64,000 nt of DNA from Amblyornis subalaris (Eukaryota > Chordata > Aves > Passeriformes > Ptilonorhynchidae), in contig JACAXG010000007.1 in NCBI GenBank assembly GCA_018881555.1, forward strand, positions 12,629,235 through 12,693,234, in the 5' to 3' direction. Both the position numbers and the translations under genes were made by a program. The number at the start of each line of letters is the position of its first letter. The stretch's first letter is position 1. Positions 25,501 to 39,781 of the stretch are shown piece by piece. The notes beneath the pieces were generated by a model, which was not told the DNA's origin, did not search any database, and saw only the letters and a program-made list of their open reading frames with translations.

Positions 25501-27400
25501 CAAGTGTGCTTTCTACCCTTACTTTTACAATCCTCATAATATGTGAACATTATTTCGGGTGAGGTACATCTTGATCATACTGCAATTATCAAGAAAGGAT
25601 GGCTCTGCTCTCCTCCATGATTCGCAGAAGGGGAAGAAATGTTGCAGGTTCNTTTTCTCTCAAACTTACTCGGAGCAGTGCAACCAATCAGGCTTTTAGT
25701 GAAATGTGTAGCTAAATGTCTAAGCTGCTTTAGGTAGCCCTTCCCCTGTGTTTCTGCTGTGAACTCATCCCTAAGCCTCCTACGTGAGATGGTAGGGCAC
25801 AGAAGAGGGAAGAAGAGTGGCTGTGAATGCAACTGCTATCCCATCTTAATAGAGAAGTTGCAATCCTTCTCTCAACTGTCAAAAACCGAGTACCAGAGAT
25901 TATATGCTCCATGGAAATAGGAAGCTGTTTTCCTATTTATTTTAGGCCCTGAATGCTCTTAGGACTGTATCAGTACTCTGCATTAAAGAGGATAGCTAAA
26001 GAAAGATAAAGTGTTGCGCTTGACTCGTCTCCCCTGCTAACGAAAGAAGCAAACGGGAGGGCATAGCTTGTATAAAGTCCACAGAACACCATGTCTCTTG
26101 CCCNTGAGGTTCTGCATAGGAGCAAACCAAGCATAAAAAAACCCCAACACACCGAAATGTTAAAATAAGCATTTCTAACGGTGGTGTTAAGGGATCATTT
26201 GCTGCCACAATGACACTCCATCGGCAGGTCTGAAAAAGGTGAAGGATTCTCCAGCCCTGATGGTCCAGATCTTTCATGGCACATTTTCCACTCCAGATGG
26301 TCACATCAGAAATAGAGGCAGTCAGGACAAAGAAAAAGAAACTGCTACTCCCTCTCCCATCATNCCCCCATTCCCCCCCAAATTTTAGTTTCCAAGGCTA
26401 CAAAACTGAGAAATAAAATCAAAGGCATGACTGTCATTTGGTGTCACTGAAAATGTTTGGCTAAGTGTTCCAGTAAAGATGATACAGTAATGGTGTCACA
26501 TTGTGCATTTATATGTCACAATGCTTTTTACAGTAGCTATAGACTTTCAGATGCACTCCTTGATAATCCGGCAATTTTATCATCAGGGAGTGATAACCTC
26601 TCAGATATGAAAGCTGATGTCAGCGTCTTCTGCCACTTTGATCTGCACGAGCTGATGCCTTGAAAATTAATGAGAATACTACATGTGAAATCAAAATCAA
26701 TCTACTGTGGATTTTTTCCTCTCTCTGCCTTTCCAGGAGAGCTGGCAGGGGGAGGGGGTCGGTGAGAGACATGCGTTATCAAATCTGAAGCATGGCAGAG
26801 TGTAAAGGCTGTAATCTCATCTCAGGATTCTTATGGCTTNAATAAACTCTTCATGCTTCATTCTTGCAGTTTACTGCATCGTAGGGACCCCTCTGCAAAA
26901 TTGCAGCCATAAATTTTCCCTTCTGCTGGACAGATTTTACTCCCTTGCTTTGGTATATATGTCATCCTGCTTTCAACAGAGTCGAGACTTGACAAAACTG
27001 ATTAAATATTTGTTTTACCTTTTCAAGATATACAGAGAACAATAATTTCTTAGATAGAGGGAAAGAAGGCAAAAACATTGTTGGGTATAATTCATGGGGA
27101 CTTCTTGGTGCTTACAAACACACAACGAAAAGTAAAATTCAACTCTTGTCACCTCTTGGGGTGAAAATTCCTTGTCACTGGATCTGAGATTGGCAAAATA
27201 TCTCTATTACCATTGGCATTTGGNAAAAGGTATTAGTCAATCATCCAAAAAAGCATTATTGTCCTGCCATCTGCTCCCTCATCTGCTTAAGTCCTGATGG
27301 CCCCCAAGAAACTGTCTGCCATTAGCAGTGATCCCTAAAAATAAAGTCCTTTTTACTACGGGTAAGTGAGCTAAGCAGACCATGTTCTCCCTTAAGATGG
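19591..27400. other. Noncoding stretch, no gene recognised
   Basis: Open frames reach 111 codons (22604-22939, plus strand) but show no domain. Frames overlap on both strands near 20.4-21.1 kb. GT-rich low-complexity sequence lies near 24.55-24.63 kb. The hairpin at 21906-21928 is the clearest structure. No interspersed repeat was recognised. Confidence 0.6.
21906..21928. repeat. Hairpin, 10-base perfect arms, 3-base loop
   Basis: AAAAAGGTTT at 21906-21915 pairs with AAACCTTTTT at 21919-21928 across a CTA loop. A second nested pairing (TTCTAAA with TTTAGAA) overlaps it. The stem ends in A and T runs, so it resembles a weak terminator-like hairpin, but that mechanism does not apply to a bird nuclear gene. 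Confidence 0.85.
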
Positions 27401-28020
27401 TTTTCTGGCTGTGGCTGCACATTAATTACGTTTGGGGCTGACAGTTGTAAATTGCAATAACTGTTTGTTGGCCTCTGCTGGAGGAATACGTGGGGTGGAG
27501 CCTCTTTCGTCTCTGTTCTTTCTCTCCCAGGCCCAGGCATGGCCTCAGCTCACCCTGCTGCTGGCAAAGCTTCCTCCTGTGCTACGTGTACAGCTCCCTG
27601 GGGCCAGCTCACGTGGCACAAGGCTGGCAGCAGAAACTGCTGTTGAATGNAGCAGAGCAAGGTGTGACACCTTTGTGTCCCTGCTGCTGTCACCCATTCC
27701 CTGGAGGCAATCACCGAGTGCCAGAGCAGAGATGGTTTCAGTGTTCCGCAGCGATGGGATACCTGCNCCTCCTGTTTTCCAGCAGGGAAGGCATCCTCAC
27801 AGCTGCCAAGGGAGGGAAATTGCAGAGTGCAGTTAGAGTCAGTACAGCTGGCAAGCACCCGTGACAGCAGCTTGGTGCACACAAGTGAGCCAGCATCAAA
27901 TCACCAGTCGGAACTGGAGGAAGGCATCTCTGGGCACTGTGAGCGCATTTAGATGGCAGCCTGCGCTGCATGGAAACTGTATTTACAGCTGGAAGTTAAG
28001 TTCTATGTGTTTGGTCTTCA
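27401..28020. other. GC-richer islet with overlapping open frames
   Basis: This block is clearly richer in G and C than its surroundings and holds about ten CpGs. Two plus-strand frames (27432-27836 and 27490-27864) and two minus-strand frames (27550-27882 and 27738-27971) are open together, as expected where stop codons are scarce. A strong acceptor-like sequence (TTCTTTCTCTCCCAG) ends at 27530 on the plus strand. I recognise no protein in any frame. Confidence 0.5.
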
Positions 28021-30180
28021 TTGNACACTGTTTTCAGCATTGAAATGGGATAACAGTGTGACACTAGTAACATACTTGCTTTATGGTGTTTTGACCACTA
28101 GGAAATAAACCTTTTTTGGGGGGAGGAGGGTTGAGATGATCAGAGACATATGCTTTTACATAGACAATGACAATAGGAGCTTCATCTTTTTTTTCCTAGT
28201 ANACTTGACTAAGCTGCAGAAAAGGCAGGATATTTCCATCAGGAAAACTGCTTAGTATTAAAACTTTATAGTTGAAAAGCACTTCCCTTCCTTTTCCTTC
28301 ATTTCGGGGACTTGTGTTCGAATTAATCATGACAAATATATAGAAGTCTCTTTTACTGATAATGAAAAATAAATTTAAATAACCCTGGCGCCTTAGTATA
28401 AATGTCACGAAGTTTGAAAATGCAAGTCTAGAGTACGAAAACTCAAAGGTCTTCAAATTAAGAGCCAATTTTAAATTTGCAGTTATCATGCTGGTTTCAG
28501 CAGGGAGCAAGTCTACAAGAATGCAGTGCGTGAATTGGAAAAGCAGTGAAGATTTATGTGTCCGCACTACCTTTGTCAAAAGAATATTTTCCTTCTTTAT
28601 TTTTAATGGCTCATATAAAGTCTGTAGATTCCTAAGGAACGGAAGGAAAGACACTAAGCCTTAAACATGAAGACAAGCATGCAAAATAAACATTTCATAG
28701 TTAAGGGGGCATGTAAGATGGGTGGGAAGGAATATGGAGAGACAATAAGTAGAGTTTCTTCTGGCCTTATTTCCTCTTGTCCTGCAAATCTGATCATTCA
28801 TTCTGATCATCCACATCCATGCTGGGACCCATTGGTGTGTGGCTGCAGAGGTGCTTCTGTAGATTCCTCACCAGGTCTAGTTGCATTTGTAATTTGTAAG
28901 TGAAGACCAATGATTAAGTCCTTGTGTTTCAGGTGTTCTCACAGGCAGTCCAGCAGTTATATATATTCACATGTATTCTCAATGTTCCTAGAACCTCTGT
29001 CCTTCCATAATGAAAAGTAAATATTTCAACTGAGGTTTTGGGGTGGTTTTTTTTTAATTATTTCCCCAGTTCATTATTTTCTTGCCATTAGCCTGTGGAA
29101 GATTTTGAAGCATACAATATTCCACCACTCCCTTGCTCCACTTCTTTCCATGCATAACCACAAGGAGAACTTCTGCANCGTGTTGCACCTCTGGTCTGTA
29201 GGACACTGCTGCTGCTTGTAACCCAGAGTGCTGAAGATGGAACATGAAGCCCTCCTACTGTGTGCATGCCAGCTATCTGCATATGATGAAAAGATCTTGA
29301 GGACCTTTATAGTGTCTCACTGATGTTTTGCCTAACAGGTTGTAACAAAAAAACAAAAGGTGATTCAAATATGGAACACCAGATTCTCGTTCTCAGTGGG
29401 TAGGAAAAAAAAAAAAGTAAAATGAGGCTTTCCAAAGTACTTATGGGATTTAGGAAGACTGGTTTCTTGGGAATTCATTAGGAATTCATAGAGCTAGACA
29501 GGAAATTATTATCCAAAAAATATTTCAGCAGAAAATGTGATTCTTGCTGAATTGATAAAGACATTTTATATCCAGTGGAAAAACTGAAAAGTCCATTCCA
29601 GGTCACTTTCAATACTTGAATTTTAGGGATCTATGGATCTATGAATAAGAGATTAGGGTGCTCATTCTTCTGGTAAGTTGTATTTCCAGCCCTTTCCATC
29701 TCCTCTGGACAGGGTGTCCTGAGGAACTGGTATTTCCAACGTGAGACTGTGCTAAAATATATGTAACTAAGCTGTGCCTCACAGCCTGACACCGAGACAC
29801 ATGTAGTGCTTTAGGGAAGATGCCGTTCATAGTACAATCTTGAGCCACAAGCAGGGCAAAGGACTACAACTTCCAGAAGCCACCTTGNGGATCTCAAATG
29901 AAGAAGCAGCCACTGCAGCATTGTTCTGTCAGTTTTAGCCAGACAAGGACTACACTGATGAACCTTCACATCACATTGCAAGGTCTATTTGCTCAAGGCT
30001 TTCCTTGAAGGAGATAAGTTATATGCTGAACTGATTTGACAATAGAAGCATCAATGTCAGTTCTGCAATCCTTTATGAACTCATAATGTTTTAAATTGAA
30101 ATACATTTGTTCAGAGCCTGCCATAGGTATATATATCCATCAGAGGAGAAAATAAAGTATTGTGCCATTTCTGATTCACC

Positions 30181-30204
30181 AGCAGCAGTACAGAGGCTGC
30201 TGCT
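30181..30204. repeat. Hairpin AGCAGCAG / CTGCTGCT
   Basis: Eight-base perfect arms (30181-30188 and 30197-30204) surround an eight-base loop, TACAGAGG. This is a small CAG/CTG inverted repeat without known function. Confidence 0.8.
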
Positions 30205-32798
30205 CTATGTTAAATGTGCTACTTAACCAGGTGGAACAGGGGAAACAAAAGTTTTCACAGCTATATCCTCCTCCCATTGTCCTGCTCTGTTGGTTGCTGC
30301 ATTTCCAAGGTATTGAGTTCATAGTCAAAACTTGCCCGAGCACTGGAAATTTTCAAAGATATCCAGGACAGCTTGTGACCCAGGTCCCACACCAAACTCT
30401 GTACATTTCAGGATCAAGATATGAGTCTACTCAGTCAAATTAGATGTTATTTCTTGTATGTTTATTCTGTCCATGTAGCTGTACATGCAGAAGCAGAGCA
30501 GGATTCCAGAACAAGTCAGTGCAGGATCCAAGGGAGAAATGAATGGATACCTGCTAAGCAAGAGGGTGTCCAGGAGAACATATTAGCCCATTTACTCCCC
30601 AGTACTCTGATCAGACCTGTTTTAGTGAGATTTTTGATCTGTGCTGTGTCCTAGTGCATCAGAGGATTCAGTCAGTGTAAAGCAACTTCTTGTTCACAGG
30701 AAACATTGCACTGTCTTTGCTCTTGAGCTGGATATATCAGGAGCCAAAGGCAGGCTGCAGACTTGGTAGCAGTGTTTGGATTGTCTTCTCTCATTGTCAT
30801 GCATTGTCCCTGTCACTTGGCATTTGCTAGGTTTCTGCCCATTATGCTTGCTCAGCTACTTCATCTGTTCTCATAACAAAGCAACAAGAAACAGGTTAAG
30901 CTACATATTAATGTTTCAGTGCAACACTGCAATTTGATAACAATAAACAGAAGCTTTTATGAGGCTGTAAATGTCTCTTCCATTTATAAATATTGTACTA
31001 TAACTGCAGGCTCTAGGGTTATCAGGCAGTCAAACCTTTCATCAAAGCCAAATAGTTCCTAAAGTACCACTCTTAAAAATCTTTTGCAGGCATTAATGTT
31101 TCATTAGTTCTCTCAAATGAGTCTCCTTGGGAATCTGTACAGCAAGTAAAATCTAGCTCTAACCCATGGAAAAATTAACTGCATTTTTAATTCCTTGCTT
31201 TAGAATTTACTCCACATGGCTTGTGGTGGTACACTGCTGGTATTCCAAATGTACTCAGTTTAAAGGGTAGCAGTAAAATTAATAACATATGTACAAATGT
31301 ACATTATACCAATANGTGCTCACTCTCCAGCCGGGATTCTTTCTGCCCATCCAGTTCTCCACCTATCTTTTGCTTTTTCATGGAGGGGGGCTGTGTCTGC
31401 CCTGAGCACGTGTGTACTCGACAGAGCATATTGGCAAGCCTGCAGAAGCTCTGAGTATGTTTATACTCCCATGCAGCACCCTGCCGAGATAGTCCATTCC
31501 ATATTGGAAAGTGTGTCATTTAGNTAGTGAGATACAGCCCTGAATTTTGAAAATCTGTGCGGGATGTTGCTCTGCTGATGCTCATTTCACAGTCTCATTT
31601 TGCCCTGACTGAGGAATCTGCATTGCTGGGGTCAGGATGTTCACAGACAGNCAGGCAGGTCTGTGTGTGCCTCTCTCCAAACCTGGCTCTTCCTGTCTCC
31701 GCTCAGCCAAGCCAAATTTACAGAAACTACACTGAAGCTGCACCCATGGTGCAACATCCAAGGAATCACTGTCCAGGTATTTGATTGATTCACAGGTTCT
31801 CAGGGCAGCAGGGACCACTGTGAATGCCATAAATACACATATTTTCTATTTAAATGTACTACCTCAAACAAATTGTGCCAGCAGAATGCACAGCCTGCAT
31901 ATTCACTATTCCTTTTTACCTCCAGTCTTGTAGAGTACATATCCTCAGTTCCTGCTCAGTGTTTAAATGCGTGTAATTGGCAACCTGTTGTTACTGCACA
32001 TTGGCATGGAGCTTTATAACTGCTGTGAAAGAAAATTATTTGGGTATCTGTAGTGGCTTTGTTTTTTTCAGTTCATATGTGGCATTTTTGTGCAGCTTAT
32101 CCAGTAAACTTTTAATATAAACTACATATTGATCTTGCATCTTTCAATTCATAAGTGACTGACAGTNTACCCCCTTATTTTGGGGGACAGTCAAGGCCTG
32201 AACTCATCAGTAGACTTTGCAAGCATTTGTGGTCTTGGAGGTAGAAACAAAAGGAAATGCCTCCATGCTGCCCTTGATGGGAAGTTGGGATTTGGCATAG
32301 TAGGTGCTGGAGGGAGGGAGAGAGGTTAGGAAAGGGCAGGAACATGTTTCAGGGAGGTGCATCTCTGGGTGCCTGGCTGCAGGTGTGGAAGTGCACATGA
32401 GCACATAAATTCCCAAGATTTATACTGCTGTCCACATTATTGGTTTGAATAGACTTGTAGCTCAAAGTACAGTGAGCTGAGCTGTTCCTTACTTGGCCAC
32501 ATCCTGCTCNGTGTGACCTCAGCTCTCCCAACTCAGAGAACTTTGGATTTTGAGATGAAATGAACCGTTAGCGTTGGAAAGAAGTGTGAGTCTGTCTTTA
32601 AGTGTGAGCTTGAACATGGTTATGCCTATGTCAGCACGGCTGTAGATTTCTGCAAAATGTCTACATTCATCTCATTCACCTCAATAACTTCTGTTATTGA
32701 ACCAATTGCAAGTGTGTTTGCTGATACCTGGAAGCACTGGACTGATTAGTCTACAATATCTGTTTCTGTGGTCTGGAAGAAACTGTCCAGCCTCTGAC

Positions 32799-32823
32799 AA
32801 AAAAAAAAAGAAAAAAAAAAAAA
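32799..32823 (+). repeat. Interrupted poly-A (A11-G-A13)
   Basis: This is an A-rich run broken by a single G. No retroposon body was recognised upstream. Confidence 0.9.
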
Positions 32824-35800
32824 TCTAAATTTAAAATTATAAAATCAGTAGAATGAAAAATAGTAACAGGTACAATCCCATTGTATGGGTCCTGTGAGAC
32901 TGTGTGGTGCCATAGCTTGAACTACGCCTACAGTATAGTCAGCACAAGATTATCCATCCAGGAATGCACACTGTGGTTCCTACTGGGTAGATGGTATGGG
33001 GTATCTCATAAAATGGTGTCTCAGGAAAGGAGTTGAGCATTGCAAGAGCTGCAGCCAACAGAATGTGAGTTGATGACTTCTGCAAACATCTGCCTGTGGC
33101 AAATCATTATATTAGGACACAGGGATGTTTTCCTGGTCCACATGCTGAAAGGATTTGCACTGCAATGTCACATGATTGTTTGCAGTGAGTACTGAGTCCT
33201 AATTTGTGAATTTACTCCCCAAGTTTTCCCTCTTTCTTTCTCTCACACTTGGTAAAATTGCTGTCCGCAGCAGTGATAAGGCAACACGTAAATACCTTGC
33301 AGAAGAGTTATTCATCATTAATGCAGGCAGTTTGAAGTCATAATCAAACAGCATTTGGCAGGAAAATCTTTTTAATGAGAATGGCATTAAAGAATTTAAT
33401 TTAAAACCCGTGAAGTGATTCTTCTTTGCACATGTGTCTTGCTTCTCAGCCTTCCAGTCCTTTTTCTGTCCACTAAAGAGTTAAAAAGTGAAAAAGAAGG
33501 CAATTTGGGGTTCATTGATTTCACTTAACATCTTTGCCACTTAGCTNCTCACAAACAAGAGCCGCAAAAAGACTTTAGACTCAGGGAGAAGTGCAGAAGG
33601 GAATTTTGATACCAGAAATCCCTAGGGAAAAAAGGCATCATGAAAATAATTGGCTGGAAAATGAAGCTGGCCAAAACAAGTGTATAAATAAAGTGGAAAT
33701 GTTCAACGGGGAAAGAACAGCTAACCTCAAGCTGGNGTGAGTGATCTTTCTGTGACATGTCTCTAAAGCAACTGCTAGTACTCAGTCAGGAATTACGGGG
33801 TCGATGCAGAGATTATTTGGTATTGATCTTTGGCCTAGCTTTATGCAGAGCATAAGTCTGTAAAATTACAATGGTCCTTGCAAATTTATTAAAATGGCTT
33901 AGAATTTATTAATCACTTTGGAAATGCAGGTCATGGACTCTGAACTAGAATAATAAAGCTTTAAGCCACTACCAATTATCTGAGAAGTTTGTACAACACG
34001 ATGGTTCGATTACCCTGTGTGCAGGTTTCCCAGCTAAACTGCAGCCAGACCACATTTGCCATCTGTCCTTTCCTAAGTAAACGGGGCTCCCAGCCCTCCC
34101 CAAATTAACACCATACCCCACCACCCACCAATTATTCCCATTATTGGGGTATATCTGCAGGTTATAACAAAGATATTTAAATATATTATTATTATCAGAA
34201 TCCAAATAAGCCAGACATGAGAAATGGGAGGCATTAGAAAAAGCTATGGGCAGGCATTACTGTTCAGGGGAGCGGCAGGGGGATGCTTTCTTATCTACAC
34301 AGTAATAATGGCTGTGCTGTCATATCCCATTGCTCCTGATAAAGGAAGAGGTCATTGTTGTACATATTTTTTGACAGAATGAGGTCGTTGATGTTATCTC
34401 TGATTAGCTGAATAATGGTCATGACAGATCCTTGGTTGTCTTACCTTAGAAATGACAGTCTGCTTTCCCATCCTGGCTGACCTTTTTTTCTTAAAGGGAG
34501 CTCTTACTTGAAAGACAGGTGCAGAAATTAAGAGCTGTGGGGGCTGGGTTTTTTCCTTTCTCCTTGTGCAAGGGTAGTGGAAAGAAAAGGTGAGGAAACT
34601 TTAGTGGCTACTGTAGCAACAAGCACTCCTGTTTATCCTGCAGCACACGTGAAGGATATGATCTCTGTGGCAGCAGTGCTGGTGGAAGAAATTCCTCCAC
34701 TGCAGCTGTGGCAGACTGTTGCCCCTCAGATGAGGAAGGAGAGCTCCTTGCAAGGTTATTTTATTAGATCATCTGCTTTGCCCTCAACAGCACNTCAGCC
34801 CTGTGCCCTGCTACCAAGCATAATAATGGGACTAAAACACCTCTTAACATTTAACAGCCCCATTAATTTTCCATCGATGCACCACACAGACTAAGGGATT
34901 TGCACCCTTGACCTTGGGCATCTAACACATAAAATATTAGATTATGTATTTGCAACTCTCTTGTACACTCTCTGTCTTTCGGTGCTGGGAGCACAGACAG
35001 TTATAACCAGCTTAGTCAGACAACATAAAAATTTAAACTTTTCTGGCATAGACAAGGCTATAGACACAGGAGAAATTCAATGTCCTTGTCTTGTTTAATA
35101 AGTCTGCAAGCTTGAAAGTGTTATTAAGCATTCAGAAAACAGAACGTGACACACTTAAAGAAAGTTTGTGGAAATTACCTTTTCTTTTTTTTTAATTCCT
35201 GTTGAAGTCTCCTTGAAAAACAAGAACTGAGAACAGAATTCTCATTTTTGGTGCCTTACAGTAATTTGGATTGAATGTGTACTGTTTTCTTTTCCTCTCC
35301 ATTCAGTTAGCCAGCAAATGGAAAACATATTTTGTTTGAAAAAGCTTTAGGGAGGGAATAGAAATGAAGTTATTCTAAACAACCACCGTATTACAGAAGT
35401 AATATAAATGAGATTCTGTTTTTCTGTGGAACTTCTCTTGAATTTTACTTGAAATGCAATGAACTAGATCAGAGACACACACTATACGGAGCAGTTAAAT
35501 TATAGGGAGTAGAAAGGCATGCTAAAGTTAGAGTTAGAGCTGACCTATATCTGCTCTCTGGATCACCCTCCTTTCCTGCCCACCACACTCGGATAAATGC
35601 AGAGATTTTAGTGTGTGTTGTTAGCTCTTCACTTAAGCGGCTCATGGGAGCTAATAAATCAGTAAGGCTTCATGAGGACAAACTTCAATGAGTTAAGTGG
35701 CTGCTTCTTTCCCAGAAAACTGCTTCAGACACTTCTTACTTTATTTCCAGCAGGAAGAAGGGTGAGATGTAGATATGAGGTGTCTGTAAAGCATGAATAA

Positions 35801-36855
35801 GTTCTCGGGTGGGACTGGTGCGCCACATGCAGCACCTCTCGGGATCTGGCAGGAAAGCAGGGAGGCTCTGAGACCCTCTGCAGTGTCTCTGCTGGGTGGT
35901 GTCTATCCTAACCACCTATGGGAGCCCTTAGGACTTTTTAGGCTCTGTGAACCTTCAAATGCCATGTCGGTGCAGGTGCCTTGGCAATGTACAGGTTCTC
36001 AGATCGCTTATGAAGCCTGTTAATTTGGAGATGGTGAAGTGCCTTCTCTAGGAGCAGGTCTGTTATCCGCCTTTGAGGCAGAGTCAGGACTCGTCTTTCG
36101 TGTGAGACACAGAGCAGTGGAATTATTGGACTTGGGTGCAGGCACATGAGATGGAATTGGCATCAGTGACCCGACAGGGGCACACAGGCACTCCCCAGAC
36201 TTCAGCAAGACATTTTCTGAGGTGCCTCCAGCCAGCATTTTCTCTTCTGCAGCAGGGCTTAGTTTGCTAGCCCAGCCACTGGCCAGGCCACACCGATCTC
36301 CGTGTAGTACCCAAGGGGTGGAGTCCTGGAAAGGGAGAGAAGCTCCTGCCGTGCCATGGGAGTGGGGTGGACTCTGAGACAGCAGGTCTCATGCTGCAGG
36401 CTTTTTTGAGGCATATTCTGAGCAACAACACCTCTTTTTCTTTAAATTAAATGACTCCTCATTTTGCATCCTGTTAGGAAGCTAACTCAAAAAGCTGTAG
36501 TGATCCAGCTCATGATCTTCTATCATCCACTACAATGAAAATAATGAACAACCCTCTTTGTAGAAAAAGAGAGGAGACAGTCTGGGATGGAGCAAAAAAA
36601 GCTGACAATCTAAAGTTATAACCACAAACAGAAAGACAAAATATTTTCTGAGGTCGTTATCAGGGAAAGTTAATAAAGCACTAATGAATATTAATTTATA
36701 TCCATATAGATTGCTAACTTCTGTGCTTTTGCTGACATGGCGAGCAATCAGTATTTAAATGTCTAGTATTTCTTTCGATTTGCCACAATTAATGTTTCAT
36801 GGTGTGTATGTGAGTTTATAAATTAAAAAATTTAATTACAAGTCCTTCTTCTTGG

Positions 36856-36867
36856 TTTTTTTTTTTT
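36856..36867. repeat. Poly-T run, T12
   Basis: This is a simple homopolymer in very AT-rich noncoding sequence. Confidence 0.9.
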
Positions 36868-38149
36868 CCTAAAGGCTGAATGGCAAACAGAGCCACAAAG
36901 CCATGACATACTCAGAATCAGGATGCTGATGTAAGTATGGGTAGATGATGATAACTAAGTTATTTCCTTTTAAATCTCTTCATATTCTGAATGGAAAGAT
37001 GGCTTTGGATGAAAATGCTCATTATACAAATTAGATGGATGTTATTATTGAGCACATTAATCATTTTTTTCTCCAAATGTTCACTTTACAAATGTAATTA
37101 TTTTTAATCATACTGGTTCCACTAAATTAGAGATTTGGTTTCCTTTTTACACTTAAATTCAAGGTCTCTGTATTTAAAAGCACATTCTTTTTTATAGGTT
37201 ATTTCCTGTCATTTTACTTCAAAAGTACTTGATAAAATTTCAGTAAATGTGATTAAATTGCACAGGAAAGTTGCCATGGTATTTTTCTTCCTTTCAGCAT
37301 TATGAAATAGCTGGTTTCTCTATGGGTGGTTTGAGGCCTCACAAGAGTGTGGGTGTGTAATTAATCTGATTTCTTAATGAGTGTATTGAAAACATATTTT
37401 CTCATAGTTCAGTGACTGATAGTAAGATATTGAGTATTTAGCCCTGGCAGAAGATCGGGACAGAGCCTGTGTTGCAATAAAATACCACCTATATCTTATT
37501 TTGAAGTCTCACAAGGTACTTAGTAGACTTTGTTGACACCTCACAAACAAGCACAAATTCTATCCCATGCTTAAAAAAATCCCAAATCCTCAAACCCACA
37601 GGAGATTTTATGACCTGCTTTCCCCCTGGTCATTTGCAGCAGAAAAAGGAGTACAGAAAAGCAGTCCAACATCCTGTGTTATCAACAACCATCTGGCAAA
37701 ATTTCATCGTCTGAGCTTTTCAGCTGCTTTATGAGGAACAGCAATTTAACTCCACATTGAAGACCGTGCAGGCTNACAACCAGATCCAGTCCTTTTCAGT
37801 ACTGCCCCTCTGTTAGTGTGTGTAATTAATATGGACTTTGAGACATTAAGGAACGAATTCTGTAACTGGAAGATATTTCATTTGCAGATTAGGAAGTAAC
37901 CATCTGCCACCTTCTTTATGCATTACTGTGGTTTATTTTAGAAAGAGAAGACAAATCCCAACATATTCACTGTTTTGCAAAGACCAAGCATGTTCCCAAG
38001 AGAACCTGGTGGTGCCTTTGCTGGAAACGTAGTTCAGCTACAAATGTAAATATAAATTCTCCGTGTACGTTTTCTACAGCAATTTTGCTGATATATTAAG
38101 GAATATTATTTCTGGGAGATTCTGCATTAAAAAAAGTCTAGCAGAAGTT

Positions 38150-38163
38150 AAAAAAAAAAAAAA
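38150..38163. repeat. Poly-A run, A14
   Basis: This is a homopolymer followed by GGGAAAAAGGAAAAA, about 120 bases before a T15 run. Ns cluster just beyond, which suggests that slippage made the consensus uncertain here. Confidence 0.9.
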
Positions 38164-38285
38164 GGGAAAAAGGAAAAATATTAGCCACACTCCTTGTCTG
38201 ATCTTGTGCGCTACAGTGATTTGGTGGGTTGTTTCCAAAACTGCATGTCAGAGATGCCTTCCCATTCANCTTATANAATCTNCTC

Positions 38286-38300
38286 TTTTTTTTTTTTTTT
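38286..38300. repeat. Poly-T run, T15, next to clustered Ns
   Basis: Fifteen T residues directly follow three Ns (38269, 38276, 38282). Homopolymer-related sequencing error is the likely cause of the ambiguity. Confidence 0.9.
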
Positions 38301-39769
38301 CCTTTTTAAAAACAAAACCCCACCTAGCTCCTATTGTCCCTGATTTTGTTGTTGGTTTTNTTACCAAATCTGCCTCTCCACAATTTGTCTACAAAAAGAA
38401 TCATGCAAAAATGCAGATGAAGAAAAGAAATAANTTGATGGACAATTGTAGTTTGTGANGAGGCAGACATGTCCTGTGAATATTTGTATTAGTTAAAGGG
38501 AATATAGGCATTCATAAACATGTAAAAGAGAACATACATTCAAAAACTATTCTATGAATAAACACTTTGTCTCATTGTGTTAGCAATTTAATACACTTTG
38601 AAAAATAGTGTGAAAGAATGTTCTTTTTTCATTCATTTTACTATAGGTTGCTGANCATGGTGTTATAGCATTGATGATTTGTGGTTTCTAAGGCNTTTTT
38701 GGAAATTGGCAGAACATCTATACCAGTTTTGTAGAAGAGAGCAAACATCTGTCAAAAAGCAGGGTCTGGAAGAAAAGAGTCCCAGTGGTAGCTATTACAT
38801 GCAGTGGCCCACTTGTAACCTGTTGGATGCAAGTGTCTATACTGCAAGAAGATGGGAGGAAATCCCGGAGGAACTGGGGTTCTCTGCCTATGTCCTCATC
38901 CGAGTTCTTCTGCAAGGGCCTCTTCCGGTCAGCTCAGAGGTAGAAACCCACTCCACAGACATCTGAATTGATCCACAAGGGTTGTGTATGTAATTCCTGT
39001 TTTGATTTTAAAGCTCTTGCTGACGTGGTTGTCTTGGATTTCCACATGAAGTTTAAGGAGGCAGAGAGCTGTGTTTCACTGAGTTGTGCTTGTCTCATAG
39101 GATTCTGTAAGACCGCAGGAGAAATATTTCTCTTCTGAACTTCTCTTTGCAGTGTAAAGNTCATTTTTTCTCTTTCTGCTCCACATGAGCGTGGTAGACT
39201 CAACCCCTCCTTGTAGCTCAGAATATAAAACCTCTTGGTGAATGACCGCAGAAATCCAGTGCCATAGACTGTCAGGGCAGAAAATATCTTGCCAGCATTC
39301 TTGCACCTCGCTGGCATGTTAAAGAGCTGGCAGCTCCATGAGTGGTGGGATAGATTCAGTTTGGTTTCCTCTGGCTTTTTGTGCCGGTGTTGGCTTCTCA
39401 GAGGCTGATGGAGGTGATTCATCTGCATCTGTTCCTTCAGTTGGGNGCTGCTAACATATCTCTACATTAGTTTTCCCAGTTTTGTGAAAGTTTTCAGGAA
39501 TTTACTGTCTTTGAGATCTCTGCCTTCTTGTCAAATTTGATGGAAATATTTGCATTTACTGGAGAAGATGAGGGTGTAGATACACACGCACACAAATAGC
39601 ACAATTACACAGCCATTGTTTCCTTAGGGAAGCTGGATGAAAAGTGTACACTGCATCCCCGGTCCCCATCAGTGCACACTGGTGAAGTTGCTTTTCTTGA
39701 AATGCATTTAATTATAGCACAATTTTAAAAGAGAAGGAGTGGTGTGAGTTTGTAGTAAATGGGCTGGGA

Positions 39770-39781
39770 TTTTTTTTTTTT
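39770..39781. repeat. Poly-T run, T12
   Basis: This is a simple homopolymer in noncoding sequence. Confidence 0.9.

Noticed and set aside
28196..28654. 152-codon minus-strand open frame
   Set aside because: Its F/L/N/K-rich composition reflects AT-rich DNA; no domain or splice context was seen.
34577..34894. 105-codon plus-strand open frame, protein-like in the middle
   Set aside because: No domain recognised and no splice borders of good quality; likely chance.
38934..39428. 164-codon minus-strand open frame
   Set aside because: No domain, contains an N, no convincing splice borders, and another open frame overlaps it on the same strand.
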